Assembly (NCBI GenBank): GCA_949825065.1
Contig: OX463838.1
Coordinates: 1,364,001-1,428,000, forward strand
Direction: 5' to 3'
DNA: 64,000 nucleotides
Source: Odontocerum albicorne
Lineage: Eukaryota > Arthropoda > Insecta > Trichoptera > Odontoceridae
The notes beneath the pieces were generated by a model. That model did not search any database. It was not told the DNA's origin and worked only from the letters and a program-made list of their open reading frames with translations. Positions 44,206-55,412 of this stretch are shown in pieces. Position 1 is the first letter of the stretch. Every line of letters begins with the position of its first letter. Position numbers and translations under genes: made by a program.

Positions 44206-44400
44206 CCCGTGTGGCCTAGTTGGTAAGATGACCGTAGGTTGCGGGTTCCATTCCTGTTAAAACCCAGATTTTTTAGTATGTTTTTCACTCAAGGCATGTT
44301 TAACATCTTCCTGGTTGGTTGGCAGATTGCCACATTGCACTATATACAACGAAAGTGTAATATAATACAAAACAATACTTTCTATTTCTTCAGAATATCC
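44206..44400 (+). mobile_element. tRNA-derived SINE
   Basis: GTGTGGCCTAGTTGGTAAGA (A box) and GTTGCGGGTTCCATTCCTG (B box) 20-30 bp apart, then TTCCTGGTTGGTTGGCAGAT and ACAACGAAAGTGTAAT. Confidence 0.8.
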
Positions 44401-44407
44401 ATATTAT

Positions 44408-44640
44408 AAGACAACCTCTCTGGTATGGTAAGATGCCTGTCTTCCAGCCCGGGGGTTATGGGTTCGATCCAATTGGTATCTAGATAAAGGGTTCCAGTCT
44501 GAATTTCACTTTAAGTTTTTTTAAAGCATTTTTCTGATTGGTTGGAAGACATTGCCACATGGCAATAAACCTGCCAGGTTGTACTGTATACAACGAAAGT
44601 GTATCTAGTACAGTGCAAGTAAAATATATATATATAAAAT
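44408..44640 (+). mobile_element. tRNA-derived SINE
   Basis: TGGTATGGTAAGATGCC and ATGGGTTCGATCCAATTGG mark the tRNA-like head. Body: GGTTCCAGTCTGA, GATTGGTTGGAAGACATTG, CACATGGCAATAAACC. It ends in a (TA)n stretch. Confidence 0.82.
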
Positions 44641-45645
44641 AAGATTTAATAAATACAATGTTGTTCAAAAACACGCTAAGAATAGCTGTAAATTATTTAT
44701 TACTTTTTAATTAAAATACTTGAGTAGCAAGCTACTTTAAATTGAAAAATAGCTGTAGCAGTGCTACGTTTCTTATTATTCAAAATATATTCTTTAAAAT
44801 TGAAATTTATACCAAATTAAACTCAAAAATATTTCAAATCAATAAGTATCGAAGAATATTTAATAACATCTTTATAAAACGATATATGATTTAGCTTAAA
44901 AAAGATTGCATTAAAACTTGTTTCGATAAAATACGGTCAATGTTTCGTTTAAAAGCTTCGTAAAATATTCTAGAAATATAAAAACTAAAAAAATTATAAA
45001 TCAATGCGTGTTTTCAATGTCAAAAAAATAGAGATATATAGTGACATATTATGACAGTATCACTTACGGATTCAGCAACCTGGATTGATCACAATCAATA
45101 AGGAAAATGATGGAAAATCACGTTTTAAATTTATTATTCAGACGGTAACCGTACGTAAAATGCACTGGTGTGCAGCTGACATGGGATTAACTTCATTTTA
45201 TTACGAGATTTTAATTATTTACACCATAAAAATAATAAAGATCTCTCTCCGTGGTTGCAGTCCTAAGACTGGTTTGCAGCAATTTCACCAATAAAGATAC
45301 GCGCTTGATTTTCACAACCGACTCACTGAATTGAAGCGTATAATTGCATTGGATATTAACTCGATTCCACGCCGGTTTAAAAACAAATCAATACTTAACG
45401 CCACTCTGACTGGAAGTGAACGGAGTGGTGGCAGTGCGAAGCGCCCGGGAATATAGTTAGTCCACACAATCCCATATACCCCTTGCCCCTACTCTCTTCC
45501 TGCCCCGATATACCCACTTGTTTCATCCAACGACGACATCCGCCTGCCAAGCGTAACTACACAGGACCGACCTACGTAGTAAAGATTTCCCGCCCCGCCC
45601 ACGCCATGGTGCGAAATAACCCATTTTAAAAAGTAAGGTTTATTG
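44641..45645. other. Spacer with a GC-rich block
   Basis: Mostly AT-rich; 44725-44770 resembles 12712-12770. 45405-45610 is strikingly GC-rich (CGCCCGGGAATA, CCCGCCCCGCCCACGCC) but has no long open frame or repeat I recognise. Confidence 0.4.
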
Positions 45646-45760
45646 TACAGTGAAACACCGTTTTTACGTGTCCGGAATTCACGTTTTCCCGCTATTTGCG
45701 TTCAATTTTTACAATCCCGTTTTATTTTAGTACATTTAGTACCCGCTTTTACGTTTATAC

Positions 45761-46076
45761 GCATTCCCCTGACCTAGCACCTTCAGATTACTATCTCTTT
45801 ACCTCCCTGAAGCTGCACATGGGTGGAAAAAGGTTTTCAACCGACGAGGAGGTAAAGGAGGAGGTGGAGAAGTGGACGGAGGGGTTGGCGGGAAACTACT
45901 TCGAGGAAGGCATCAAAAAGTTGATACCCCGCTTCACCACCTGCATTGAGAGGAATGGCGACTATGTCGAAAAATAGCTTACATATGTACTACGGTAACC
46001 ACGTAATTTTTTTGTTTAAATAAAAAAAATTGTAACCTACAAAAATTCAGTACACTTACTTTCTGGGTATGCCTCG
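45761..46076 (+). mobile_element. mariner 3' fragment nested in the Tigger-like element
   Basis: Same family as 13021 and 61375, starting abruptly at the codons for HSPDLAPSDYYLF and running through NGDYVEK (stop at 45977) to the 3' terminal repeat ending GTATGCCTCG. No left terminus, so it did not arrive by ordinary transposition or was later deleted. Confidence 0.9.
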
Positions 46077-46445
46077 TATTTCCCGCAATTTACGTTTGGA
46101 ATATTTAAAATGCAAATCAATTTATAAACATATTTAATTAAATGCGCGACGATTTAAAATATTTGAAATTAATATTAGGAAGCAGAAATATGTTGTTTCT
46201 ATTTATAGACACGTGTGCATCTGCACCTGCAGCGCTCATGGTCAAGGCTACACGAGTCGTGTAATACGATGCAATCGGTGGGAAGTTTAGCGAATCAGAG
46301 GCAGGCAGACTGAATAGGCAGGTCAATCTGTGCTTGTGTTTTAAACGTGTCGGTCGTGTACATACAATTTCAATTGTCGTGTATTTCGTGTGTCAATTTA
46401 CATTTTTTTCATTTCTTTTAATTTTTCGTTGAATCATTTCAAATA

Positions 46446-46621
46446 ATGTCTCAGCAAAGAAAAACATTATCGATTCAAGAGAAAAGGAAAATTCTCAAAA
46501 AAGTTGATTAACACGTGTTTCGCTCGCGCGTGATTTGGAGGCACCCATTACAACTTTGGCTACGATTATAGAAAATCGTAAATCGATTGAAAAAAGTTTT
46601 CCGATTTGCGTGATTATCTAA
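46446..46621 (+). pseudogene. CENP-B-type transposase N-terminus
   Basis: MSQQRKTLSIQEKRKILKKV then TAA. In the +1 frame the homology continues as RVSLARDLEAPITTLATIIE and NRKSIEKSF. Together these form the psq/CENP-B helix-turn-helix start of pogo/Tigger transposases, broken by a frameshift near 46510. The catalytic domain is absent. Confidence 0.85.
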
Positions 46622-46845
46622 ATAAAAAATCATTTTCTTTTGTTTTTCTAGCATCGAATCTACGTTTTCCCTCCAATTACGTTTTTTTATCAGTCCCTTC
46701 AAAAACGTAAAAACGGAGTTTCAATGTCTATTTTCCGTACGGCGAGTTATTCGTATAAGATTTCTGTACGATTTATTTTAAGTTCAATACAATTATTAAA
46801 CTACCGATATTTTGTTTTGAGGTATTAGTACATATGATACATACA

Positions 46846-47135
46846 GACCATCACGCCGTCTCAAACTTACAAAAGGAAAGGAAAAAGTCTCAAACTTACA
46901 AACATTTTTTGCCTCTTCTACATGCATGCCCCTTCTCATACGGCTCCTACGATTCCTCTGACCAGTTACATTTCCTTCTTTCAAAATATCGTACACTTGA
47001 TTCAGCCATACTTTCCTTAGTCTTCCTCTGTTACGTTTTCTACTCACATTTGCACTATATTTATTTTGTTGTTATTCATGCTTCATTCATTCGTTCCACG
47101 TGCCCAAACCATCTCAGAGCGGTATTCAGCTTGCT
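46846..47135 (-). pseudogene. LINE tail, second RTE-like family
   Basis: Minus-strand SRKRNRGRLRKVWLNQVYD, ILKEGNVTGQRNRRSRM and HVEEAKNVC, the best preserved copy of this family's RT ORF tail. Confidence 0.75.
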
Positions 47136-47176
47136 CAATACATCATCGTTTCGTGATTCTTCATATCACATGTATA

Positions 47177-47482
47177 AGGTATTTTTTAGTGTTGTGTCGT
47201 GTGATTTAGCTTATGACGTTTCGAAAACGTTGCAGTTTTTATTTTCAAGGCTTATTTGGTGTCAACTTCACCATAGATGGATGCGCGCCGAATAACGCTC
47301 GGTCTACAGCGCAGTCTCAACCGTAACGTGAGACTCCGCTGTAGGTCAAGTGATATACGGTGCGCTTACACTTATGGCGAAGTTGACTGTAAACAAGCCT
47401 TGAAGATGAAAACTGCAACGTTTTCGAAAGGTCAGAATCATAAGCTAAATTACGCGGTACTTCGAAAGACCTTATATAACTA
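47177..47482. mobile_element. palindromic Penelope-like terminal repeat
   Basis: ATAAGGT..TTTAGCTTATGA..ACGTTTTCGAAAACGTTGCAG arms are inverted around about 47330. The plus strand at 47402-47445 (TTGAAGATGAAAACTGCAAC, GTTTTCGAAAGGTC) has a 6-bp stem and a GAAA..GTC arrangement like a hammerhead ribozyme. Related sequence is at 9272-10027. Confidence 0.6.
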
Positions 47483-48641
47483 ACGATGGTTTATTTTTAT
47501 TATATTTACTTGCTGTAACGTGTAAAAAATAACAGGATATATGATAAATTGACTTATTAAGCTGAAAGATTGAAAAGTAAAAACTGTAATAAATAATTTA
47601 ATGTAATATATACGCTAATTTTAAATAATGCTTTTTAGGTTGATAAAGAGGAAACTAATAGTACCTCTTATTGATATCCTATATTTTGTTTTTTTTTAGT
47701 TTGTTGGAATGAAATAAAACAATAAAGCACGAAATAGGGCTAATATTTATCTTTCACTCAGCCTCCAAACCTTCGCAATGAAGTTATTCTTTAAAAAAAT
47801 TATATTTTAGTTTTCTTAACGGTCACATAAAAAAGAATATTTGATTTTATTTTGCATTCCTTTTTAATTAATTTATAGTCATCCCTGGGCATTATATTTT
47901 TAACACTTGCACTACGCCGGTCCTGGGAAGAAGGGCACTATTTTTCCGGAAACAGTTGCGCCGCAACTTACAATCGATATGTCTAGGGAAAACAATACAA
48001 ACCTTTGAAATAGACGTAATATAAAATTGTAAAATGTTTATGAAAAAGCGATAACAGTAAATTGAGCTTATTTTTCATCGATATTGTGAAAAAATAAATA
48101 TTAATGTGACTTCGTATTCTCAAGGGCACACACCGATTTACCTGTTTTCACCTGTCGTGCAACTGTCAAAACACTAATCCTTGAAGATTCAACAGCTTGA
48201 CATAAATATAAATAATCCCATATAATTAAATAAATAATTGTCTATGATCGATATAATTCGTTTGCGTCTATTATAAAGCTTCCTATTTTTAAGGAATCAC
48301 AAAGATATTAGAAAAACGCTCACTTGCCTTTTAATCCCGTCTCTTTTTCACTATCAAGGGAAATAAATAATCGACGAGTCTAATTTGATATAAAGAGCCT
48401 ATTTGAACTAATATATTATGGATATATAATTCAAACTACAGAATATATATTTTTTTTAATTTATTCGAAATATCAAATAAGAATATCTAATTTTATATTC
48501 AACTAGGGTGACCGGATTTCAATTTATGTAAACTCCGAGATTGTTTGATTTAGTGAGGTCTTACAAGATGTTTATAGAGAACGAAACAGGTAAATAAAAC
48601 CATTAAAATTGATTTCCGTTTTAAACAAACGTACTTTTCTT
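47483..48641. other. Unannotated AT-rich region
   Basis: No convincing gene. TTAACACTTGCACTACGCC at 47899 looks like a piggyBac-type end, but I find no partner. Confidence 0.4.
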
Positions 48642-48645
48642 TTAA

Positions 48646-49237
48646 CCCTTCCTGTCCTGTGATGTGTAACTAGTACACATTGCTTCTAAAAATTTTAATA
48701 TCTTTATAAATATAATAAATACTGGGTTCAGATTTTAGGTAATCCTTCGTAATACATTTACGCATTGAATGAAAAAATAATATTAATAATAATTAGCACT
48801 TATCGGCCACATCACAAATATTTTGTGAAAATCGGGAATAAATTCACCAATACAATCAAACGTGTGCCAGTGTGTCATGTAGGTATATTAATTCTAAAAA
48901 ACTGCTATGGGTGAGGAAGCGACGCTATTCACGTCTTAATATCACTACTTCGTTACATGGGAACGCAAGAAATATAATCTCAGTTCACTCGCTTCAGTAG
49001 CTCGCGGGCTTTCGTTTGAGGTGGTCTTCGCCCGTTTTGTGAACGTCGGCCGATGTTTTTTTTATGTTTTCAGCAATTAAATTTCAATTATTATCACTTT
49101 TGACTTTGAATTTTATTAATTTAAGCGATTGGCTATGAATATTCTTATTTTTCCGATTTTAAATCGCTCATTTTTACATGTGCATTGAATACACAGCACC
49201 GGAACGCGCGGATTTTTTTAGCACAGGAAGGGAAAGG
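48646..49237. mobile_element. piggyBac-type MITE, older subfamily
   Basis: TTAA at 48642-48645 and 49238-49241; inverted relative to 20206-20804 and similar along its length. Confidence 0.9.
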
Positions 49238-49938
49238 TTAATAAAGTAATTAAGAAACAATATATAGTCAAAATAGTTAAAGTAACTTAGGTTTTTTTTT
49301 ATAAAATAGAGAAATAACTAAACTGTGATGTTTTATCTATGATAAAGTAAAAATTATATTTCATAGTAGTATCGCCAAGTGCAAGACGCTCGCGCCGCGT
49401 ATGAGATTTTCGGCGATTGTCTGAAACTTATTTTATTTTAATTGATAAAGCCGACTTACACGGTTGTTAGTTTTAGACATTATTACAAAACTATTTGCAA
49501 CCCGTGAAATATTCACGGAAGTAAAACAAATTTTACATTTATAAAAATATATATTCATAAATGTAGAATTTGTTTATATATCATTTATACATCTTCCCCT
49601 TTTACACCGGTTCAAAAATTGTTAGCTAGGTGCTTAAAATTCGTTCAGTATCACGGACCCACCGAGATTCAAATTTCGAATTACTTTCGGAGATAATCCA
49701 AGTATTCCTCTCTCGCTCTCTTGTATTCAAAATTCAATTCTCGTATTCTTTCTTTGACGACAACCACCGTATGGGTTTTGGCCTATTTATACTATACTAG
49801 TTGCAACCCGTGAAATATTCACGGAAGTAAAACAAATTCTACATTTATGAAAATATATACTCAAAAATATAAAATTTGTTTATATATATCATTTATACAT
49901 CGTCCCCTTTTACACCGGTTCAAAAATTGTTAGCTAGG

Positions 49939-50741
49939 TCATGAATCTTCGAAAAGACTATAGTTTCACTTTGTGGTGCCATTTTTTACATAAAAGGAAA
50001 AAATAAGTAAAATAAAAAACTTATTTTATATTGTAATTTATTTTTATCAAACACTGTTTATTCCACTTTTTTATGACGGTATAACCCTACCGGTTTCAAG
50101 GCTTTCACCTCATCTTCAAGGGAGCGCAAACAAGACTAAATGCTGTTCGAACTGGCACCGATATACACGCTTCAACGGTTGGTGGCTGGGGGGGGAAGGG
50201 GGAGAGAGGCATGGGATAATTTCGGCCAAGAGCGGAGAAATTTTGGGTAAATAACTGTTCAACAGATGTTCCGATCGGTGTACTGATTTAGAAATTTCTA
50301 GGGCCTCTAATCTGTCCAATTTATTTCCGTTGCCGCTAATATGTAAGAATTTGGCATCATCGATAGAAAAAGTATGATTCTCACGGTGACAATGATTAGC
50401 CATTTCAGAATAAATTAGAGGATTTGTTAAGGCGGATTTGTGTTCACGAAATCTCTTTTCAAAAGATCTTCCTGTCTTTCCTATATAGAAATTATCACAG
50501 TCAGCAAATAAAAGTTTATACACACCACTGTTGCTAAGTATTCCATTTTTGCCTTTCCCATTAAATAAGAGTTTCCGGAGATTAAAGTTAGTGTAAAAAG
50601 CTGGCTTTGTGTGACTTGGAATATTTTTGGTTATTTCGTATGATATGTTTTTTATAAATAGAACTTTGCTCCATTTATAGGTATGCTTATATTTAAAAAA
50701 TATAAACTAAGTTTTTTATTTTACTTATTTTTTCCTTTTAT
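49939..50741 (-). mobile_element. Penelope-like element, 5' truncated
   Basis: GTTAGCTAGG at 49929-49938 and 50742-50751 is the target duplication. 32-bp perfect inverted repeats lie at 49992-50023 and 50708-50739. The minus strand holds the GIY-YIG endonuclease end of the ORF. Terminal ACCCTACCGGTTTCAAGGC matches 18375-18400. Confidence 0.88.
50116..50660 (-). pseudogene. GIY-YIG endonuclease domain of a Penelope-like element
   Basis: Minus strand: NLRKLLFNGKGKNG, SGVYKLLFADCDNFYIGKTG, RSFEKRFREHKSALTN, then YSEMANHC and a 70-residue tail. YKL..YIG is the GIY-YIG signature used by Penelope-like reverse transcriptases for target cleavage. The RT domain is missing, so this copy is dead, although the remaining frame is open. 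Confidence 0.9.
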
Positions 50742-51187
50742 GTTAGCTAGGTATTTAAAATTCGTTCAGTATCACGGACCCACCGAGATTCAAATTTCGA
50801 ATTACTTTCGGAGAGAATTCAAGTATTCCTCTCTCGCTCTCTTGTATTCAAAATTCAATTCTCGTATACTTTCTTTGGTGACAACCATCGTATGGGTTTT
50901 GACCTATTTATACTATGATTAGCGTAACCCGGAGAAATTATATAATAACAATACCCGGAGCCCTAAGAGACGGTGTAGAAGCCCTGAGACTGAGTGAACC
51001 CCTGAGAGCTGGTGATCCTATATGCCACTGGCAAAATTATGGAATTTTGTCTTAAAAAATACAATACAAACCTGTATTTATCGTCCTTATATTTCCTCTA
51101 ATATTTTAGAACAGGTACATTGTGGGTTAAATATTTTGATATAAAGTTATATCTAGAATAATTAGGAAGAAATTATGTACCCTAGAG

Positions 51188-51695
51188 CAGTGTTTCCCAA
51201 CCGGTGATCCGCGGCCCGGCACCGGGCCGCGGATCACCGGTTGGGAGACTTTCCGCCGGGCCGCAAATAGTATGCCAAATTTCAAGAAATTCGCCATGCA
51301 AAAATATTAAATATAGGATTTTCATCCATGTCCTCAATAAAATCGAAACAAAGGAATAGACTGGACGTGAATGCAGCACTTCGTCTGTCAGAGACAGCAC
51401 TGCAGCCAAGAATATCCAATATATTAGCAAAGATCAACAGCATGTTTCGCATTAGTTTGTTGCAAAAACCCCATGGTTTTTGTTCAATTTTAATTGTATC
51501 AGACAATGTTACAATTAAAATTGTTTAACTGTTATATGTATATTTGTCAATTATAGTTACATATGTCCATCTGTCACAATATAAGATTAAAAAAATATTA
51601 AATAAAAAAAACATTTTTATTTCAGTATTAGTGGTCCGCGAAATTTTTTTCCTTTTTTTACCGGTCCACAGGTCTAAAAAGGTTGGGGAACACTG
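51188..51695. mobile_element. hAT-like MITE, copy 4
   Basis: Ends CAGTGTTTCCCAACC and (inverted) CAGTGTTCCCCAACC, with perfect 8-bp CCCTAGAG at 51180-51187 and 51696-51703. A GC-rich hairpin (51194-51246, arm CCGGTGATCCGCGGCCCGG) sits next to the left end. Confidence 0.92.
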
Positions 51696-51703
51696 CCCTA
51701 GAG

Positions 51704-52688
51704 GATAAACCACGGGAATCCACTTTTTGCTTTTCGGAGTCAACAATGTAGAAATTATTGAAATAAGCTGTTCTATAAGTGGATAAAACACTGAAGTCAT
51801 TCATTTATTAAATAAATGATTTTCATCTGTAATAAAAATATTAAGTCCAATTTACATTAATGCAAAAAACATCTGAAGTCCCAGAAACGTTATTTTCATC
51901 AAAGCAAAAATCTTTTCGGAATATTTCGTTAGTGCCATAAACACGGAAGTCCAAAATGCGTTGTTTATGCTCTAACGATTGTAACCATTTCACATCAAAA
52001 ACCAATGATCGGGAAGAAACTGTTGATTACATCCTTGATGAAACAACTGGTTGTCTCATGCCTGTGGAAAAATCACCAGAATCAACATTTGTGCCATCAT
52101 TCGTTCATCATTCAACAGTGTCCGACACCGCCCGTATAATATATATTTCAATAAAATACACTTACATCAAGCATTTTTTTAATAACCCATTTAAAAAAAA
52201 CTAAATTATGAGATATGGAAATAATAAAGGTAAATACAATCTACAGGCTTGCTGAAAAATACAGATAAAATGGACTTACATTGTCTATGCTCTAAACATA
52301 ATTCCATACATACATATATTTCAATAAAATACACTTAATATAACAAGCATTTTTTTAATTACCTATTTAAAAAAAAAACAAATTTAGAGATATGGAAATA
52401 ATAAATGTAAGGACAATCGACGAAAAATATAGATAAAATGGACTTATGTCGTTTATCCTCTAAACATATTTACATACATACATAAACGTAAGTCCATTTT
52501 ATCTGTATTTTTCAATAAAATTGACAATATATACAATCGGTATTAAAATATAGATAATTTTACAAAAAAAGCTGTTTTCAGATTGAAATTATCTCAACTG
52601 GTTTAAAAGTTATGATGTTTTGAAATCTACACCTGCACAAAAACCTGTTTTCTGCACATTCATTGCGATGTGACTACCGTGGTTTATC
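51704..52688. mobile_element. inverted-repeat segment between two hAT elements
   Basis: Starts GATAAACCACGG and ends CCGTGGTTTATC, so with the flanking target sites it has 20-bp inverted ends. It contains a tandem duplication of about 174 bp (52143-52489) and a short open frame (51956-52204, CLCSNDCNHFTSKTNDREET) of unknown meaning. Class unknown. Confidence 0.5.
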
Positions 52689-52696
52689 CTCTAGGG

Positions 52697-52999
52697 CAGT
52701 GGTCTCCAAAGTGGGGTATGCGGGTCGATACTTGAGGGTACGACAAGTGACAGAAAAAATAAGAAAAATTATTCAAGAGAAACAAATACTAACTTGTATT
52801 TTTAAATTACACAATCATAAACATCAAATAGACGAGGAATTGACAATATTTCATTTAAAACTACCAATTCATGACATTTTTACGTATGTATATGTATAAA
52901 AAATGTAGTGCAACTCCTATATAATATACATTCAGGGGTTTGCACTATAAATTTCTTCTGTCTTAGGGGTACGCGATCAAAAAAGTTTGCAGACCACTG
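52697..52999. mobile_element. hAT-like MITE, copy 5
   Basis: Ends CAGTGGTCTCCAAAG and (inverted) CAGTGGTCTGCAAAC; flanks CTCTAGGG and CTCTAGGA. Confidence 0.88.
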
Positions 53000-53146
53000 C
53001 TCTAGGATACAGAACTACTTTTCGAAAATATCTCACGTCATTATTAATATTTACATTTTTTGTGATTTAAAATGTGAATAACAGGTTCCCTCATTATACA
53101 CGATCCCTTTTAATGCGATTTCAATAAAAACATTTTTTTTTATTAA

Positions 53147-53773
53147 CCCTTCCCTTACGGTGCTAAAATTGAAACGCGCGCTCCGGTCTTGGGTAGTGAG
53201 TACGCGATCAAAAATTAGCGATTTTAAATCGGAAAAATAAGAACATTCATAGATAATCCCCTTAATTAATTATAATTGAAGTTAAAAATTATAATAATTG
53301 AGATTTATTTGTTGAAAACATTAAAAAACCATCTGGCAACGCTCACGGAACGGGCGTAGATCTAGTCTCGTTGCCAGCTCAACAGCTACTGCGGCGCGGC
53401 AGGGTTGGTGGCTAACTCGGGCGTGGCTTACACTTGCGAGGTTGAGACAATTGAGCTCCTCGCTATTCAGTGACGTATGCAAAAGTGAGATGCGAATATA
53501 GTGTCGCGCTTCCCGCATACTCTTCACCTATCGTCAAGACCCAAGATCGAGGCACTCACAGCGTTTAAATGCGAATTTGTTTCCGATATTCACGAAATAC
53601 TTACGATGTAGTCGATAAATTCTGATTATTATTAATATTATTTTTTAAATCAATGCGTAAATATATTATGGAGGAATACCTAAAATCTTAACCTTGTATT
53701 TATTATATTTATAGAGATATTGATGGTTATTAGAAGCAACGTGTAGAAGATACCCAACACAGGGAAGGAAAGG
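53147..53773. mobile_element. piggyBac-type MITE, young subfamily, copy 3
   Basis: TTAA at 53143-53146 and 53774-53777; nearly identical to copy 1. Confidence 0.92.
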
Positions 53774-53777
53774 TTAA

Positions 53778-54247
53778 ACAAGGCGTTTTTTATTTGACTT
53801 CAATAATAATAATAAAAGGAGAAATTTTAAAACCCCGTTTAGACAACACTCCTCAAGGGAGCTGGATTCAAACTAACTTTTACTAACAGAGTAAAAAATA
53901 TAACAAATAAATATAAGTTTAGTGTAAGGATAGGAAGGTGGTGGCTGCAGCCATTATATTAGATACTTCTGCATATGTTTAGATAAACATATTTTATATG
54001 AAAACTAAGTCATCAAAATTGTCATCCATTCATATAGTACTCATCAAATCCACATTGGCGAGACAGATATGTTGAAGAACATGGCCGGGAGTAAACTTTT
54101 TCTTCGACTACACCATTGTTACCCAACCTTGCAAAGTCCGAAAATATAAAATTAAAACTTTGCGAACCTCTGTAAAAACTTGTTGATGTTGTACTTGCAC
54201 AAATACTATAAGCCTTATAAAGCAAGGAAACCCACTTTTTGCGTCAC
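53778..54247. other. Spacer
   Basis: 53915-53990 (GGATAGGAAGGTGGTGGCTG) resembles 60715-60790, a low-copy repeat. No gene seen. Confidence 0.4.
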
Positions 54248-54249
54248 TA

Positions 54250-55195
54250 TACTAAATAAAATGTAGCATGGTCCCTATGACGTTTCACAAATTTGCCCCA
54301 ATACAACCTTGTAACGACGTTCAGTAATTTTAATTATTTTATCAAGTTTAAAATAAGCCTCGATACTAATAAATAGCAAGTTATTTAGGTAAATACATTA
54401 CATAAAACTAACAATAATGTCAAAAATAATACATCTTGTAACAAATTAGCAAAAATATGGCAGTTTGTTAAAATCAAATAATATTTCGTGACGTTTGTCA
54501 AAAGTTACTACGTTAGTCCGCATTGGCTAGGGATGGGGTATACGATAATTGGATTTTGATTTTTTATAAATAAAATTAAATGTTCGTAATTAGTATTAAT
54601 TCATAGTGGATCTTGGCCTATTTAAAGATAGATACAAATCATACAATACATTAGAAAGTCAGTATAATGAAAATTAGGAATTAAAACGCCAGTTCAGAGA
54701 AAAACAATTTTTCGTTTTATAAAAAACTATTCGATTTGTAAAAAAAAACAATTTTACTCCAGCCCTTTGAGACATGACATTTCAATCGTTACAGGGACCA
54801 TGCTATATTTTCGACGACTTCCGTGGCCTGGTGGTAAGACACTTGTCTGCCGATCCGGAGGTTGCGGGTTCGATCCCCGCTGGAACCCAGATTTTTTTAA
54901 ATAGGACTCCAGTCTGGTTAACATTTAGGACCTATAAAAACATCTTTCTGATTGGTTGGAAGAGATTGCCACATGGCAATAAATTCCGTGGCCTGGTGTT
55001 AAGACACTTGTCTACCGATCCGGAGGTTGCGGGTTCGATCTCCGCTGGAACCCAGATTTTTTTAAATAGGATTCCAGTCTGGTTAACACTTTGGACCTAT
55101 AAAAACATCTTTCTGGTTGGTTGGAAGAGAAAGCCACATGGCAATAAATTCGCCAAGTTAAATAAAATATATATATATATATATTTTCTTGAGTA
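54250..55195. mobile_element. MITE family A, copy 10, with nested SINE
   Basis: Starts TACTAAATAAAATGTAGC. The right terminal repeat is split by the SINE at 54813-55179 and resumes as ATTTTCTTGAGTA, TA-flanked. Confidence 0.9.
54813..55179 (+). mobile_element. tRNA-derived SINE dimer
   Basis: Two head-to-tail monomers (from 54821 and 54987) each have GTGGCCTGGTG.TAAGAC (A box) and TTGCGGGTTCGATC.CCGC (B box). Each also has the body CTTTCTG.TTGGTTGGAAGA and CCACATGGCAATAAATT. TATATTTTC at 54804-54812 and 55180-55188 is the target duplication. Confidence 0.92.
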
Positions 55196-55412
55196 TAAAA
55201 AGGTTTATCTTCGACAAAAGTCCAAGGTTCAATAACATGACAATTTCATAAAATAAAAAACCTTGTAATTTTGTAACAAATTTATTCAAAACAAAACATG
55301 ATTCATAAATACATACGAGTACAAGGGAAAATTTGTGTAATTTTTTTAATTTTCTGTATGTTTATTAAAAAAAATTATCACAGTAACTAGTCCAAGAATT
55401 GTTTTTTTTTAT

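Larger units (their letters stand above)
45648..46726 (+). mobile_element. pogo/Tigger-like element, deleted
   Basis: Ends CAGTGAAACACCGTTTTTAC and (inverted) CATTGAAACTCCGTTTTTAC; TA on the left, mutated on the right. It keeps the start of a CENP-B-type transposase at 46446 and little else. A mariner fragment interrupts the left part. Confidence 0.85.
49495..50918. repeat. 306-bp direct duplication, second unit interrupted
   Basis: Unit 1 (49495-49800) and unit 2 (49801-49938 plus 50752-50918) both run from TTGCAACCCGTGAAATATTC to TTTATACTAT. CCGTGAAATATTCACGG forms a hairpin at each start. Unit 2 is split by the Penelope-like insertion. The class of the unit itself is unknown. Confidence 0.85.

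Noticed and set aside
51956..52204. 82-codon plus-strand frame (Cys-rich start)
   Set aside because: Somewhat protein-like, but runs into AT-rich tandem repeats and has no splice context or known domain; mentioned only within the host element.
54820..54880. Apparent tRNA gene
   Set aside because: A and B boxes are present but the acceptor stem does not pair and the body is the repeated SINE sequence.
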